Shown here: positions 1-64,000 of the stretch, piece after piece
Layout: every line of letters starts with the position of its first letter
Position numbering within the stretch: position 1 is the first letter of the stretch
Assembly (NCBI GenBank): GCA_033980235.1
Contig: CM067070.1
Location: forward strand, 22,812,699 to 22,876,698
Direction: 5' to 3'
From: Diadema setosum
Taxonomy: Eukaryota > Echinodermata > Echinoidea > Diadematoida > Diadematidae
DNA length: 64,000 nt
Made by a program: the position numbers and the translations under genes
Notes under the pieces: model-generated
The model's input: only the letters and a program-made list of their open reading frames with translations
The model's database searches: none
What the model was told of the DNA's origin: nothing

Positions 1-4729
<4,729 letters not shown>

Positions 4730-5870
4730 GCCGCTCCTCCGAACTAGCGACGGCAGCAGCAACAACCAGCAGCAACAGCCAGCAGCAGCAACAACAGCTT
4801 ACTACCATTTCAGCCATGGCATCCTGTCGTACCTGTTGAATCTTTGTGCACACTCTTATGTAATCAGTTGCCTTCTCCGAGTTCACGAGCGTTACCATCC
4901 GCGGACACAGAGACTTTCTGGGTCAATTGCTTGGAGTTGGACCAGTCCTCCGAATATGAAAAGTACTTTACAGGATACTTGCGTGTAGATAATTTGTGGA
5001 GTTCATATTTATCCCAAATTAACAGGAAAATTGTACATTCTTATGTAGAGGTTGTGTTACCACTCCTCCCTGCATTCAATTTTGGATATCATGGATTAAA
5101 TGGTATAAGCAAGAAAAAGTGAAGCCACGTGTGAGGTTGCTCTTTCATTTTGTTTTTGTGTATGAGAACCTTGTATGCACATTTTTGGAATGACAGCACA
5201 TATTTGAGATGGTGGAGAAAATTAAGCACTTCCTATCACCTTATCTATCTTAACAATCTACTATCACATGGTTGGATATTTTTAAGTCTGCTCTACACAC
5301 ACTACACTGTTCCTCCACTTCTGTGGTACTACCAGTGCCAAATATAGATGTTATTGAATTATAGAGTGAAGTTGACCCCGTCGTCAGTTGTTAATCAACT
5401 GAAGAGCTATTCATTATATGAAATTATTGTCCAGCAGTAGAAGTGGGGGCAAGCGTGTTCTTGCTACGTTGGACATCAGTTTTTTTTTTTTTTGTGGGTT
5501 GTGTGTGTGTGTGTGTTTGTGTGTATGGATATCAGTTTGTTCATGTACACTGTATTTACACATATAATTGTACTTTCATTCAGCAATACAATACATGTAC
5601 AACGAAGCACAGCTGAAAGTCTTTCAAAATCTTTTTCCAAAATGGAAAGCTAGACAGATGAAAGTGGTAAATCATTTCCAAAATGGAAAGCCAGATCTGT
5701 TGGAACGGAAGTACAGTTTGGCACCATGTTCCAAGTTGACTTTTATAGAGTAATTCATGAGACAAAACGACAGCAATTGCATAGATAAAAATAGTTGTGG
5801 ACAAAAAAGTGATAGAATTTAACCTTTCAGATGTTATTACCTTAAAGTGAAAACTAAGTTCTGGTAAGGG
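4730..5870 (+). other. UBA52 3' UTR and downstream sequence
   Basis: No gene is seen after the stop codon. A CAG/CAA-rich tract (about 4754-4798) lies in the presumed 3' UTR. A T run (about 5480-5492) followed by GT repeats lies at 5480-5525. The UBA52 polyadenylation site probably lies in this stretch, but no canonical AATAAA was spotted close to the stop. Confidence 0.4.
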
Positions 5871-6810
5871 CTTGAGAACCCGTCTGGCACCATTTCATAT
5901 TTGCTTGCAATATATCGAAAGAGTCTACAAAGAAACTTACCTGGCTGACGCGGTTTGCCGGAATGATGAGTCGTTTTGGAGTATTTTGAGAAAAATAATA
6001 AAAGTCGGTAAACCGACTTTTATTCCAGAAGGCTCCAGACTAACTCGGTCTCAGGGAAAACTCGACCCTATTTCAGACAATTTACACACAGTTCGTGATC
6101 GCCATGTTCATCAGTACTCTATAATACTACGGGCACCGGCCAAACGAGGCCTTACTGAGCAGACAGGAAAGTGCGTGCTAATCCTGTACAAAACAAATGG
6201 ACAGCGCGCGGTCCTCAAGCCTACTAGCAAAGACGCTTTATAATACGCACATCACCTCAGTTGCTGAGACGCGCGGTCTTTGAAGTTTTTGTTGTTGTTT
6301 ATCAATTGTCTTTGATTGTTTTTAGAGGTGCTTGAGAGGCCCACACTAATTTTGCATGCGCGCCAAAGAGGTTTTTGATGCACGTGTTGTAACAACTTGG
6401 ACCATTACTGCGAGTAGCCAGAACGCTACAATGTAGTTTATACAGGCCGCTCCCGTATGCATAGTACTGTACAATCCAGAGGGAAAACCAGTAGCAGTAC
6501 AACTCATCCCGCCGTCAAGCAAAGCAAGGCTGAGTTATCCCCGAGTCCGAGTCTAGCCTGACCCCGTTTGGGTAAGTTCCGAGACTGAATGTTTTTGGTT
6601 AATATATCCCATTTTCGTCCTTGCCCATCGAATATCTTGTTATTACAGCGTTATTCCGCACATTTCCTAGGCATACGTTCACATTTTGGAGCAAAATTTG
6701 ACAACTTTTGCAGGCATACCAGAACTTTGTTTGGGCTTTAAACCTACAAAGTGGAAGATGAAATGATGTTATCATGACATTGGTTTGTATGCAAGAATAT
6801 CACAAAATCA
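5871..6810. other. Intergenic stretch without a recognised gene
   Basis: It contains a 123-codon open frame at 5872-6243 that resembles no protein I know, and a 13-bp stem with a 2-nt loop at 5997-6024 (ACCGAC core). It is somewhat more CpG-rich than its surroundings. It may be an old repeat. Confidence 0.4.
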
Positions 6811-6817
6811 TGTTTTT

Positions 6818-7564
6818 GGACAAGTTCACCTTCATAAACATAAGGATTGAGTGAATGTAGCAATATTAGTAGAACACATCATTGAAAGTTTGAGGAAAAT
6901 CGGACAATCTGTTCAAAAGTTATGAATTTTGGAAGTTTTTGTGCAGTCACCGCCGGATGAGAAGACTACTGCAGTGTATGATGTCACATGCGTACAACAA
7001 TATAAGGAAAATATAAAGAGAATTTCACAAAATTTCATCTTTTGAAAAAGGTACACACTCCCTTGACTCGTTACTGATATATGTTATGGGTAATATTATT
7101 CCCATTGCCTTTAGAAAGAGGCAAGTCGAGTGCTCTTTTATTATGCGAAAAATGTGAAAATATGTTGAATTTTACTAAAAACTTTCATCGGCTGGGGATG
7201 ATGAATAATTAAATGACTGAGCTTCAACCAACCTTGAAATTGTAGAGGGCAAGCTTTCCTCAAGACAACTCTGCATAAGGCTTGAGAAAGTCCTCAGGAG
7301 AGGACGAAAGCTTGCCCTCTACAATTTCAAGGTTGGTTGAAGCTCAGTCATTTAATTATGTTGAATTTTCTTTACATTTTCTTTATACTGTTTGACTCAT
7401 GACATCACGAGCTTTAGTAGTCTCCTCATCCAGCGGTTCCAACACAAAAGTTTTAAAAATTCATAACTTTGCATCGATCATCCTATTTTCCTCAAACTTT
7501 CACTGATGTGTTCTACTAATATTGCTGCATTCTCTTAGTTAATGAAGGTGAATTTGTCCTTTAA
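6818..7564. mobile_element. Family A1 long-hairpin MITE, copy 1, with nested insertion
   Basis: The outer arms are GGACAAGTTCACCTTCAT at the left and its near-complement at the right, ending GTCCTTTAA. The interior matches the copies at 15876 and 34165 (ATTGAGTGAATG, GAACACATCA, GAAAGTTTGAGGAAAATCGG, CTCATCCAGCGGTTCCAAC on the far arm). It is longer than its relatives because a separate hairpin sits inside at about 7174-7356. Confidence 0.8.
7174..7356. mobile_element. Nested hairpin insertion with a perfect 52-bp inverted repeat
   Basis: Arms 7206-7257 and 7307-7358 are perfect reverse complements (52 bp) around a 49-nt loop. The insertion is flanked by 13-bp direct repeats TATGTTGAATTTT at 7161-7173 and 7357-7369. 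Other family A copies carry this host motif once, so the repeats look like a target-site duplication. No coding capacity. Confidence 0.7.
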
Positions 7565-7617
7565 CATGTCAAACATCCTACATGAAGGTCCAATTGACTA
7601 CAGAGGCTATTATTGTA

Positions 7618-7802
7618 CAGTGTACTCTTGTTATATTGAAGTCCTCGGGACCAGCGGTTTTCTCTTGTCGCAACAAAATTTTGTTATAACTGAACAGTGT
7701 AATGTGTAGAGATATAGAGATGATAATTTTGGGACCTGAATTTTGATTTTGTTGTTACAAGAATTTTGTTATAACCATATTTGTTATAATTGGAGTGCAC
7801 TG
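7618..7802. mobile_element. Pogo-like MITE, family Q copy 2
   Basis: This 185-bp element starts CAGTGTACTCTTGTTATA and ends AATTGGAGTGCACTG, with TA on both sides. It is related to 1066-1248 and 9051-9237. Confidence 0.75.
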
Positions 7803-8212
7803 TACAATACAGGTGTATTTCAATAATTTGGCGTCATTTTGCATGATTTCATGTTGGAAGAAGATACGAAGATTTAAATTGTGCACAGCTAGCTGAATGG
7901 GAAACTTACTAGGTAATAACAACATAACCTCACTAATACTGGGTATATATGTAGCTATGGCTTTGACAGCCAATTTGTGAATACCGGTACACATCAAATT
8001 GTATTTCATTGTTTGATTTTGATGTGATGAAATTTCTGTTTCTGCATTCATCTGATAAAATAATTATGCTCTATTCATCAAAGCAAACAATGAGTTCATA
8101 ATGTGGACCTACCCTTTCCTACACTGTACATGCATGGCCTTGTGCACAGCAGGGTGTTAACCAGTACCCCACCCGTTCCAGGATATTATCAAGAAGGAAA
8201 ACAACAACAACA

Positions 8213-8452
8213 GCAAACAAACAAACAAACAAACAAACGAACAAAAAACCCACTTATGCAGTTTGGCTTGTTGCCAAGCATCCAGCTGCAGATTCAACAG
8301 TCAAAAACTAGTTCAATACCAACTGAATCATCTTTAACAGTGTGAGTCTTCAGGTGCCTGTGTCAATTTCACAAATGGATTTATAGCGCTCTGCTCGAGG
8401 TAGAGGTAATTTGGCAAACCTGAACAAACAAACAAACAAACAAACAAACAAA
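8213..8452. repeat. Two (CAAA)n tracts
   Basis: CAAA/ACAA tandem repeats lie at about 8213-8240 and again at about 8422-8452. The sequence between them is unique and has no recognised gene. Confidence 0.7.
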
Positions 8453-8526
8453 TCAGCACAGATAATGATCATTTAACAATACCACATTCTTGCAATGACA
8501 TCCATGTATTGTAGAGATGTTCATTG

Positions 8527-8901
8527 TTAAAAAGGCATAATTTACCATTTGCAGATGAAACAAAGAGCCAGCATTGGTGCTTTAAGATAGTTCTAAAATG
8601 TGAGTTTGGGATAGAAACAACCACTGTAAATATTTGAACTTGTATATAATCAATGTTGAGTATTGTTAAATACACAAAATGTGAACAGTAGTTATAATAA
8701 AAATGTTGCAAGACTAAACCGTCTACAGTTATGGTTTAATGAGAAAAATACTGATATCTCCTTATATTTTAGGCTTTAATGCAAAAATGTTATATGGTAG
8801 ATGTTTTGTGATACCAGCAGACCTATACACATATGCATCAAATGTGATATTTTGATTTTTTTCTTTTAATCACTGTTCCCAAAGGCAAACAGGACCTTTA
8901 A
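8527..8901. mobile_element. Family C MITE, copy 1
   Basis: It begins near TTAAAAAGGCATAATTTACC and ends with AGGACCTTTAA. The interior (GATGAAACAAAGAGCCAGCA, TAGTTCTAAAATGTGAG, TATCTCCTTATATTTTAGGC) is repeated at 56579-56950 and 60628-60984. About 370 bp, non-coding. Confidence 0.75.
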
Positions 8902-9050
8902 GAGATGTGTTATTGAACCCATGTTCGATGCTGCCACTCATAAATATTTCTTGTACATGTACATGTGCCAAACTGGATCTTCCTCACAGATAGGAAAACC
9001 ATGTCACATTGCACAACGTCTAGACACTCTCGAAGTGGATATCTCTCATA

Positions 9051-9237
9051 CAGTGCACTCCCGTCATAACGAACACGGTTATAACGAAATTCCGGTTACA
9101 ACGAAATAAACATTCAGGCCGCAACATTATCGGCTCTATGTATTTTTATTTTTTTATTTGTTTGGTTATAAGGAAATCTTGATGCAACGAAAGAAAACTG
9201 CTGGTCTCGAGGACTTTGTTTTAACCGGAGTCCACTG
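9051..9237. mobile_element. Pogo-like MITE, family Q copy 3
   Basis: This 187-bp element starts CAGTGCACTCCCGTCATAAC and ends AACCGGAGTCCACTG between TA dinucleotides. The interior is full of GTTATAACGAAAT-type motifs. It is the best preserved of the three copies. Confidence 0.78.
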
Positions 9238-9239
9238 TA

Positions 9240-9600
9240 CTAGGCGGCAGGCAACCTGGTAGCGACGCGAGTCTCGCTGGTCGCGGCTACACCGTTTACG
9301 TCTCCGCAACTAGCCTAGTCTCCAGGGAGTTGAGGGAGAAGCATGTTCGATATTTTACACACATTTTTTTTTTTTTTTTTTTTTAATAGCTTTTTTTTAA
9401 AGTCTTTTTTTTTTTCTTCTTCCAGTCTCCAGCTGCATGGTATCGGAGACGTCTCCGCGACGTCTCCTCAGTCGCGGCCAAGTCGCGGGGACTAATTTTG
9501 TCCTCTCCGCGACTCCCGGGCGAATAAGTTGCCATCTTGTTTGGAGACGCCTTGGTAGTCGCCCTGCATGGAGTCGCCTTCTTGATGACAGCGCGAGCCA
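9240..9600. other. CpG-rich GTCGC/GTCTC-dense stretch
   Basis: Many repeats of GTCTCCGCGA and GTCGCGG-like words on both strands, plus a T run at about 9365-9384. It may be a degraded GC-rich transposon. No protein is recognised. Confidence 0.35.
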
Positions 9601-9610
9601 TTTCTTGGTC

Positions 9611-9984
9611 TTAAAGAGGAAATCCAGTTCAAATATAAGTTAATCTGATAAGAAAGAGTAAAATATTACGAGTTCAACTGTAAAATTTTGATCGAAATCG
9701 GGTAAAAAACAAGGAAGTTATGACATTTCAAAGTTTCGCTAATTTTTCAAGAAACAGTTCTTGAACGGTCAATATGAATATGCAACAAAGTGAGCATGTC
9801 ATCCCCTCACAACTTGACATATAGTTTACATAAAATTATGAAATTTCCAGTTTTTCATTCAAACGGAATTATGCCTGAGGCTCAAATCCTGGCATATTTA
9901 ATTGATCACTATTCTGAAGTTATTCAACCAGGAACAACATCATGTTTCAGACTTCAATGACAGAAACATTGAATTTTCGTCATA

Positions 9985-10017
<33 letters not shown>

Positions 10018-10239
10018 ACGATCAATGGAAAACTGAGAGGGTAATGACATGGTTAGGTCACTCATTTGCATATTCAAACTGTACAAGAACTATTTTGCAA
10101 AACTTCATAATGTCATAACTTCCTTATTTTTCATCCGATTTCAGTCCGATTTCATCCGATTTCAGTCAAATAAACTCGTAAGATTTTACTCTTTTTTTTT
10201 ATCAGACTAATTTATATTTGGAGTGGATTTCCCCTTCAA
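9611..10239. mobile_element. Family J hairpin MITE
   Basis: The left end TTAAAGAGGAAATCCAGTTC is answered by an inverted right end at 10210-10239 (TTTGGAGTGGATTTCCCCTT). The inner arms also match, with GGAAGTTATGACATT against AATGTCATAACTTCC. A (GT)n tract lies near the middle at 9987-10014. About 630 bp, non-coding. Confidence 0.7.
9987..10014. repeat. (TG)n microsatellite
   Basis: An uninterrupted dinucleotide run of about 14 units inside the family J element. Confidence 0.9.
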
Positions 10240-10920
10240 AGAGTTACACGAATCGTGACAGTCATGGCGAAATGTCCTCCAGTCAGAAATGGGGCCTAGA
10301 AGTAAATATTACGCATCTTTATGATGCCAATTACTTTTTGCCATCCCGATTATGAGCTCTAAAGGATAGTTTTATAAAAGACACGGAGATGCGTTGATAG
10401 AAATCGCGCAAACATTGATGAGGTGAAAATACGACTTGCCGCACTGAGCATATCGGGAACAAAATCTGACATATTGATAATACGTTAATTTTGAAATATC
10501 AATTTGTTATGAAAACAATCATACACTAACAGCGATGGAAAAGTGTGGCACAACTTCGAAATACCAATTTCGCTATGAAAACAAAACTCGCTATATTTCT
10601 TTAGGTCTTTTTTTTAGGTTTTTTTTTTTAGTTTTCTGGTTAATTACTCAATTATTGTCATTTAGCATGCATCCCAATTGCACTTTAAGATGTCCGTGTC
10701 CTTTGTGTCCACATTAACAACCACTACTGAGGTATAAAAATATACACAGCGCATTACTTTGATAATCGAAAATGTTTATTTCTAGTCAAATGTGTTCATT
10801 TCCTCTTCTCGAAATAACACACGTCACACAAAGACCTGGGTTTTACACTGAACAAATTTGCAGCACCATCAAAATTTGAATTTTGATATTTCTGTTTGTA
10901 TGTTTTTGAAGCATCTCCAT
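10240..10920. other. Intergenic DNA, no gene seen
   Basis: AT-rich sequence with short T runs. Open frames here are short and unlike known proteins. Confidence 0.5.
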
Positions 10921-10923
10921 AAG

Positions 10924-11221
10924 TTAATTTGAAGTACAAAATTTAAGTATGCAGTTGTTGATGATCCACAGCATTTGCATGGCGCCATATCTGTTATAGA
11001 AACATTCAAAGGCGCAGACTCCTCCAAGACAGTTAGCAATTGAATGTCTGGTGAAAAATGTGAGTTTTGAGTGAGGCTTTGAAGTGATCCAGTTTGTCAA
11101 TTTCACGGAGGAAAGGTGGGAGGGAGTTCCATAGGCCAGGAGCAATAGAGGTTAAATGCCCGGTCTCCGTATCCCTTGAGATGTGTGATGGGCACCTGTA
11201 GAGTAAGGCCATTTCAAGCAA
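10924..11221 (-). pseudogene. 5'-truncated non-LTR retrotransposon (LINE) fragment: C-terminal end of reverse transcriptase
   Basis: The minus-strand frame 11221-11033 reads TSIAPGLWNSLPPFLREID followed by HFKASLKTHIF. This matches the hallmark C-terminal tail of CR1/L2/Rex-like LINE polymerases (APxLWNSLP, then FKxxLKTxLF). Only about 60 codons remain. The endonuclease and the RT catalytic motif are absent, so the piece is dead on arrival. The sequence from 11033 to 10924 is probably the element's 3' untranslated tail. This protein tail is well known in animal LINEs. The exact clade is inference. Confidence 0.65.
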
Positions 11222-13000
11222 TTAAAGGTGTAATTGCTTACCACTTTTTTTATGTATTCAGTCACAAACGCACTGAAATGTGCACCTACGAACATCCAAG
11301 CCCAGGAGCAACGACGCCTGATAAAGATCCATCGCTGAACGGACCGGAAGCTTGCCCATGCAACATAGCAACATACGCTACCCGTTGGGATACAGTATAG
11401 CCACGGCCAGTGGCCACGCCTATAACATTGTTTAACGCGGGATTCTCCGTGTAGGAATGTATAGATAATAACAGTGAGCTATAACAAAGTCAATGAATTG
11501 CACATGGTATACAAATGATTGACCAATCACAAATATTGTATGATAAATCTCTTTCCACAAGTTATTATTTTATAGAGGATATCATGAACCTTGTATAGCC
11601 AGCAATGACGGTACATTGATCCTGTCAAATTTTAATTTCAATTTTCTTTTATTGAATCCATATTGTATAAGGGGAGGGGGGGGGGGGACTAATTCCCCTC
11701 TTAAAGAAAAAAGAAAAAAAAAAGATTCATAGGGGTTAAGTTGACGAGTTGATACAATGTAAATTCTCGTTGAAAAGAAAAATAGTGAGTGATATATAGC
11801 TACCCGAATTTCATGGTATACTTTTTATACGGTCTATATCTTACCAAGATCGACGAACCGAGTTTATATTCACAGAGGCCGCGGATGGGGTGGGGGGGGG
11901 GGGGGGGCAATTTTATTGAGTTTTTTCTCTCGTTCCGGCTTGTGTGCAAGATGTATTCCTTCTCTCAACTTTGCTTCTGTGGTATACATTGAAAATAATG
12001 CAAAAATAGGACCAGAGACCATTATAACCAGCAGTACTCTTAAAGTGGCCCTCATATCCCACCCTCCTTCCCATGTAGCGCTTTGCGCTCGTGATTTTCG
12101 CTCCAGTTTTCTTTAGTATAGTTGCCCATGTTAACCTAGTTCAGTGGCCCATGCCCGTGACATTGTAATTTGCATAGAAAAACGCCATCATGTGTCCAGA
12201 CCCACACAGCACTCTGTCTAGCTCGGCCTAAAGTTGCCAGAGTCGCAGCAAAAATGTGAAGACCTTGTCCTCTTCTTCTTCTTCTTTTTCTTTTTCTTCG
12301 TGCACTATAATATGGTATAAATTGCTGAATATAAACGAGAGACAGCGAGTAGGCCTTAACATTGCCAGATTGGGCTTGGTCAACAGTTTACTGTTAGGCC
12401 TAGTTGATAATGATGATAATAATAATGATAATACATATGATATGATAGAAGTACAATAACAATTACAATGATAATGATAGTATGATGTACATAGTGATAA
12501 AATAATGTTTGGTTTTTTTTTTTAAAGATACAGGCCTATATAGGGCCTATATAGAGTATTTCTAATCAAACTGATCAATGCACATCTATACAGTGAAGTC
12601 GTCCCAATATGACAAGGTCAATTAAAGATATTATATGAAAACTTTTTAAAATTCTTTTTGAATGTTAACAGATGCATTGAGTGAAGTATCTTTGACAAAG
12701 TATTTAATCATGTTGATATAAACTGTTGGTCCCGTGGTCCATTCCACATAGGTCAAAGAAATTAATCAAAAAGATCTAAAAAATATGAAGTTTACTAAAG
12801 TTATCTAGACGGAAGGGAGTAATTTGGCTCATATTATGATTATCTACTTTGAATATTCATGTGTATAACGCGTACCTGTGAGATACAGTACATCAAGAAA
12901 CAAGCAGAAACATTAAATTGTTGGAATATCAGAGTGAAGAGAAAATTGTCGACGTTTATGTGATGTGAATTAATTGTTGTGGAATATGCTAGTCGTGCAT
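11222..13000. other. Intergenic DNA upstream of MEGF8, simple repeats only
   Basis: It contains a G run at about 11669-11688, another at 11892-11907, a CTT-rich tract at about 12268-12299 and a GATAAT-rich tract at about 12409-12480. No gene is recognised. Confidence 0.5.
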
Positions 13001-13603
13001 AAATGTGGTAATTGAGTCATTCTATAGTCAATGAAAGAAGTTCGGAGCTGATACGGTGTCTAGAGGTACATCACTGCACCCCTGTGCCGTGCGCGGCGGT
13101 GGTGCTCCGTACTTCCGTGCACGGTTTCGCATTGTGTCATCCCTTGATCTTTATACAGGATCGTATGGGATCCGGGAACGTAACGCACGTATGTACGTAC
13201 GTACGTAGGCAACGTTTACAGTACTAGTATTGTACTGTACCGTGTGATGTATAACAGACGGAGAGCGTCGTGACCCCGATCAACGAAATGAAACACCGTG
13301 CCGACGAAGATAGACACACAAACGGAGTAATTGCCAGGAATATTCACACCGTTGACGTAATTAATAACATAGGATTTGTGCAGTGTAATCGGAATGTTCA
13401 TGGAACCGAACAGGACACTGGTTAGAGGTCGGACGACTCTTCATATTGCGAAGTAATCGTGTGTCGAAAGTGAAGAGGTATCACTTGCGGAAGGCAGGGG
13501 TTATGTAGGGTGCCTGGCCTGTGCAGTGCAGTGAATGGTATGGTGCAGCTAAACGGGTCGTGACTGGCAGTCAGCTGTTTGCGACAAACAACTCCAAGAC
13601 AAC
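13001..13603 (+). promoter_or_regulatory. Presumed MEGF8 promoter and 5' UTR region
   Basis: Sequence just upstream of the MEGF8 start is visibly richer in CpG than its surroundings (for example CCGTGCGCGGCGG at about 13086). A GTACGTACGTACGTA repeat lies at 13193-13207. No convincing TATA box near the start was identified, so the transcription start is unknown. Two short overlapping upstream reading frames, 13535-13552 and 13540-13563, precede the main ATG. Confidence 0.4.
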
Positions 13604-63069
<49,466 letters not shown>

Positions 63070-64000
63070 GTAAGTCACTGGTACCTCTCTTCCATTCAGG
63101 TGTGCCAACATGGATCTGTAGGTGTGGGACTGTTGAGATCAAGCATAACTCTGAAAGCTAACACCTTTAACAGACTTGACGTTGCGTTTGTGCAGGAAAG
63201 GTTTAGATAAGGGTTTGCAACCTTGACATCAAAACTTTGGCTGCTTTATCTTGATGGTACAATTAAAGGAGTGGTATAGTTTTGGTTGAGATGGGGATTC
63301 AGGTTATAACTTTTTGTGAGATAAGTAAAAACCATTTATATGAAATATTAAAGAGCATACAATTCTAATATAAATTCAAAGTTAAATTGATGAAAGCGGG
63401 TTTTGAAATGACTGAGATATATTTAGTGGTCCTAATGAAAGGTGGGACCCACCTTTTATTAGTAAATCTTTGTTTTACTTTGTATATCTTTTTTTTTTTC
63501 TTTTTTCTTTGGATATCTCAACTAATACAAAATCAGTTTGCATCAATTAAACTTTCAGTTCCTCTGAGAATTGTATGCTCTTAAATGTTTCATATAATTT
63601 TTTTTTTCTACTTATCTTGCAAAAAAATATCAATATATCACCTAAATCTCCATCTCAACCATTTAGCTATACCCTCCTTTAATATCTAACACACACAAAG
63701 GACTGGTTTCCTTGACTCTTGTCGCTTAGTCTTCCATAAAAGCTGGTAGTCTGAAAACATGTATTCTAGACTGCATCCACAGAGAAGAATCATTCATTCA
63801 TAATGCTAAATATTGAAATAGTTTCATTCATTAACATGCAAATAAAAAGTTCTATGACTGGAATTTTACTGAAAATGTGCTTAATTCAGCTTATATGGGG
63901 GGAAGGGGTTGGAAAATATGACAACTTTCTTGAGATAAGGCTACTATTACCCAAATAATAGAGGTCTTTCATAGATCAAGACTGTGTCAAGGATTTTTAC
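63070..64000 (+). other. MEGF8 intron 8, partial
   Basis: The phase-1 intron continues past the window edge. It contains a family B MITE. No further exon was recognised before 64000. Confidence 0.75.
63263..63682. mobile_element. Family B hairpin MITE, copy 6
   Basis: It starts TTAAAGGAGTGGTATAGTTT then TGGTTGAGATGGGGATTCAG, and ends CATCTCAACCATTTAGCTAT then CCTCCTTTAA. It is closest to copy 1 at 32998. Confidence 0.8.

Noticed and set aside
5872..6243. 123-codon open frame between the two genes
   Set aside because: It has no recognisable domain and no splice or promoter context. It contains a short palindrome. It could be chance or an old repeat.

Overview
The window is eukaryotic genomic DNA, AT-rich and packed with short non-autonomous transposons. 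It holds two protein-coding genes, both on the + strand and both split by GT-AG introns. The two proteins, the gene sizes and the repeat content suggest a marine invertebrate deuterostome, probably an echinoderm such as a sea urchin. That placement is an impression from the proteins and repeats, not a proof.

Region 1 (22-4729) is a complete UBA52/RPL40 gene. Its four coding exons encode a 128-residue fusion of ubiquitin (1-76) to ribosomal protein eL40 (77-128). Region 2 (4730-13603) is intergenic and contains only repeats: nested hairpin elements, TA-flanked pogo-like MITEs, a piece of LINE reverse transcriptase and simple repeats.

Region 3 (13604 to beyond 64000) is the 5' part of a MEGF8 (multiple EGF-like domains 8) orthologue. 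Eight coding exons give about 581 residues: an unusual N-terminal extension, a hydrophobic signal or anchor segment, a CUB domain, two EGF modules and the first four to five Kelch blades. The gene runs off the right edge. Its introns total about 49 kb, and intron 4 alone is 22 kb. They carry most of the repeats, including an antisense solo LTR of about 1.15 kb.

The two genes have unrelated jobs. UBA52 supplies ubiquitin and a 60S ribosomal subunit protein. MEGF8 is a membrane protein known in other animals to restrain Hedgehog signalling and to act in left-right patterning.

The most distinctive content is the repeat landscape. Six to seven hairpin families with unrelated interiors share TTAAAGG...CCTTTAA ends, like the T2/Kolobok class of MITEs. 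A second group shares GGCCC-N2-TTYATRAA-like ends. Three pogo-like families sit between TA dinucleotides. Several elements are nested inside one another, which gives a readable insertion history. I found no CRISPR array, operon, phage or other prokaryotic feature, and no clearly new protein system.
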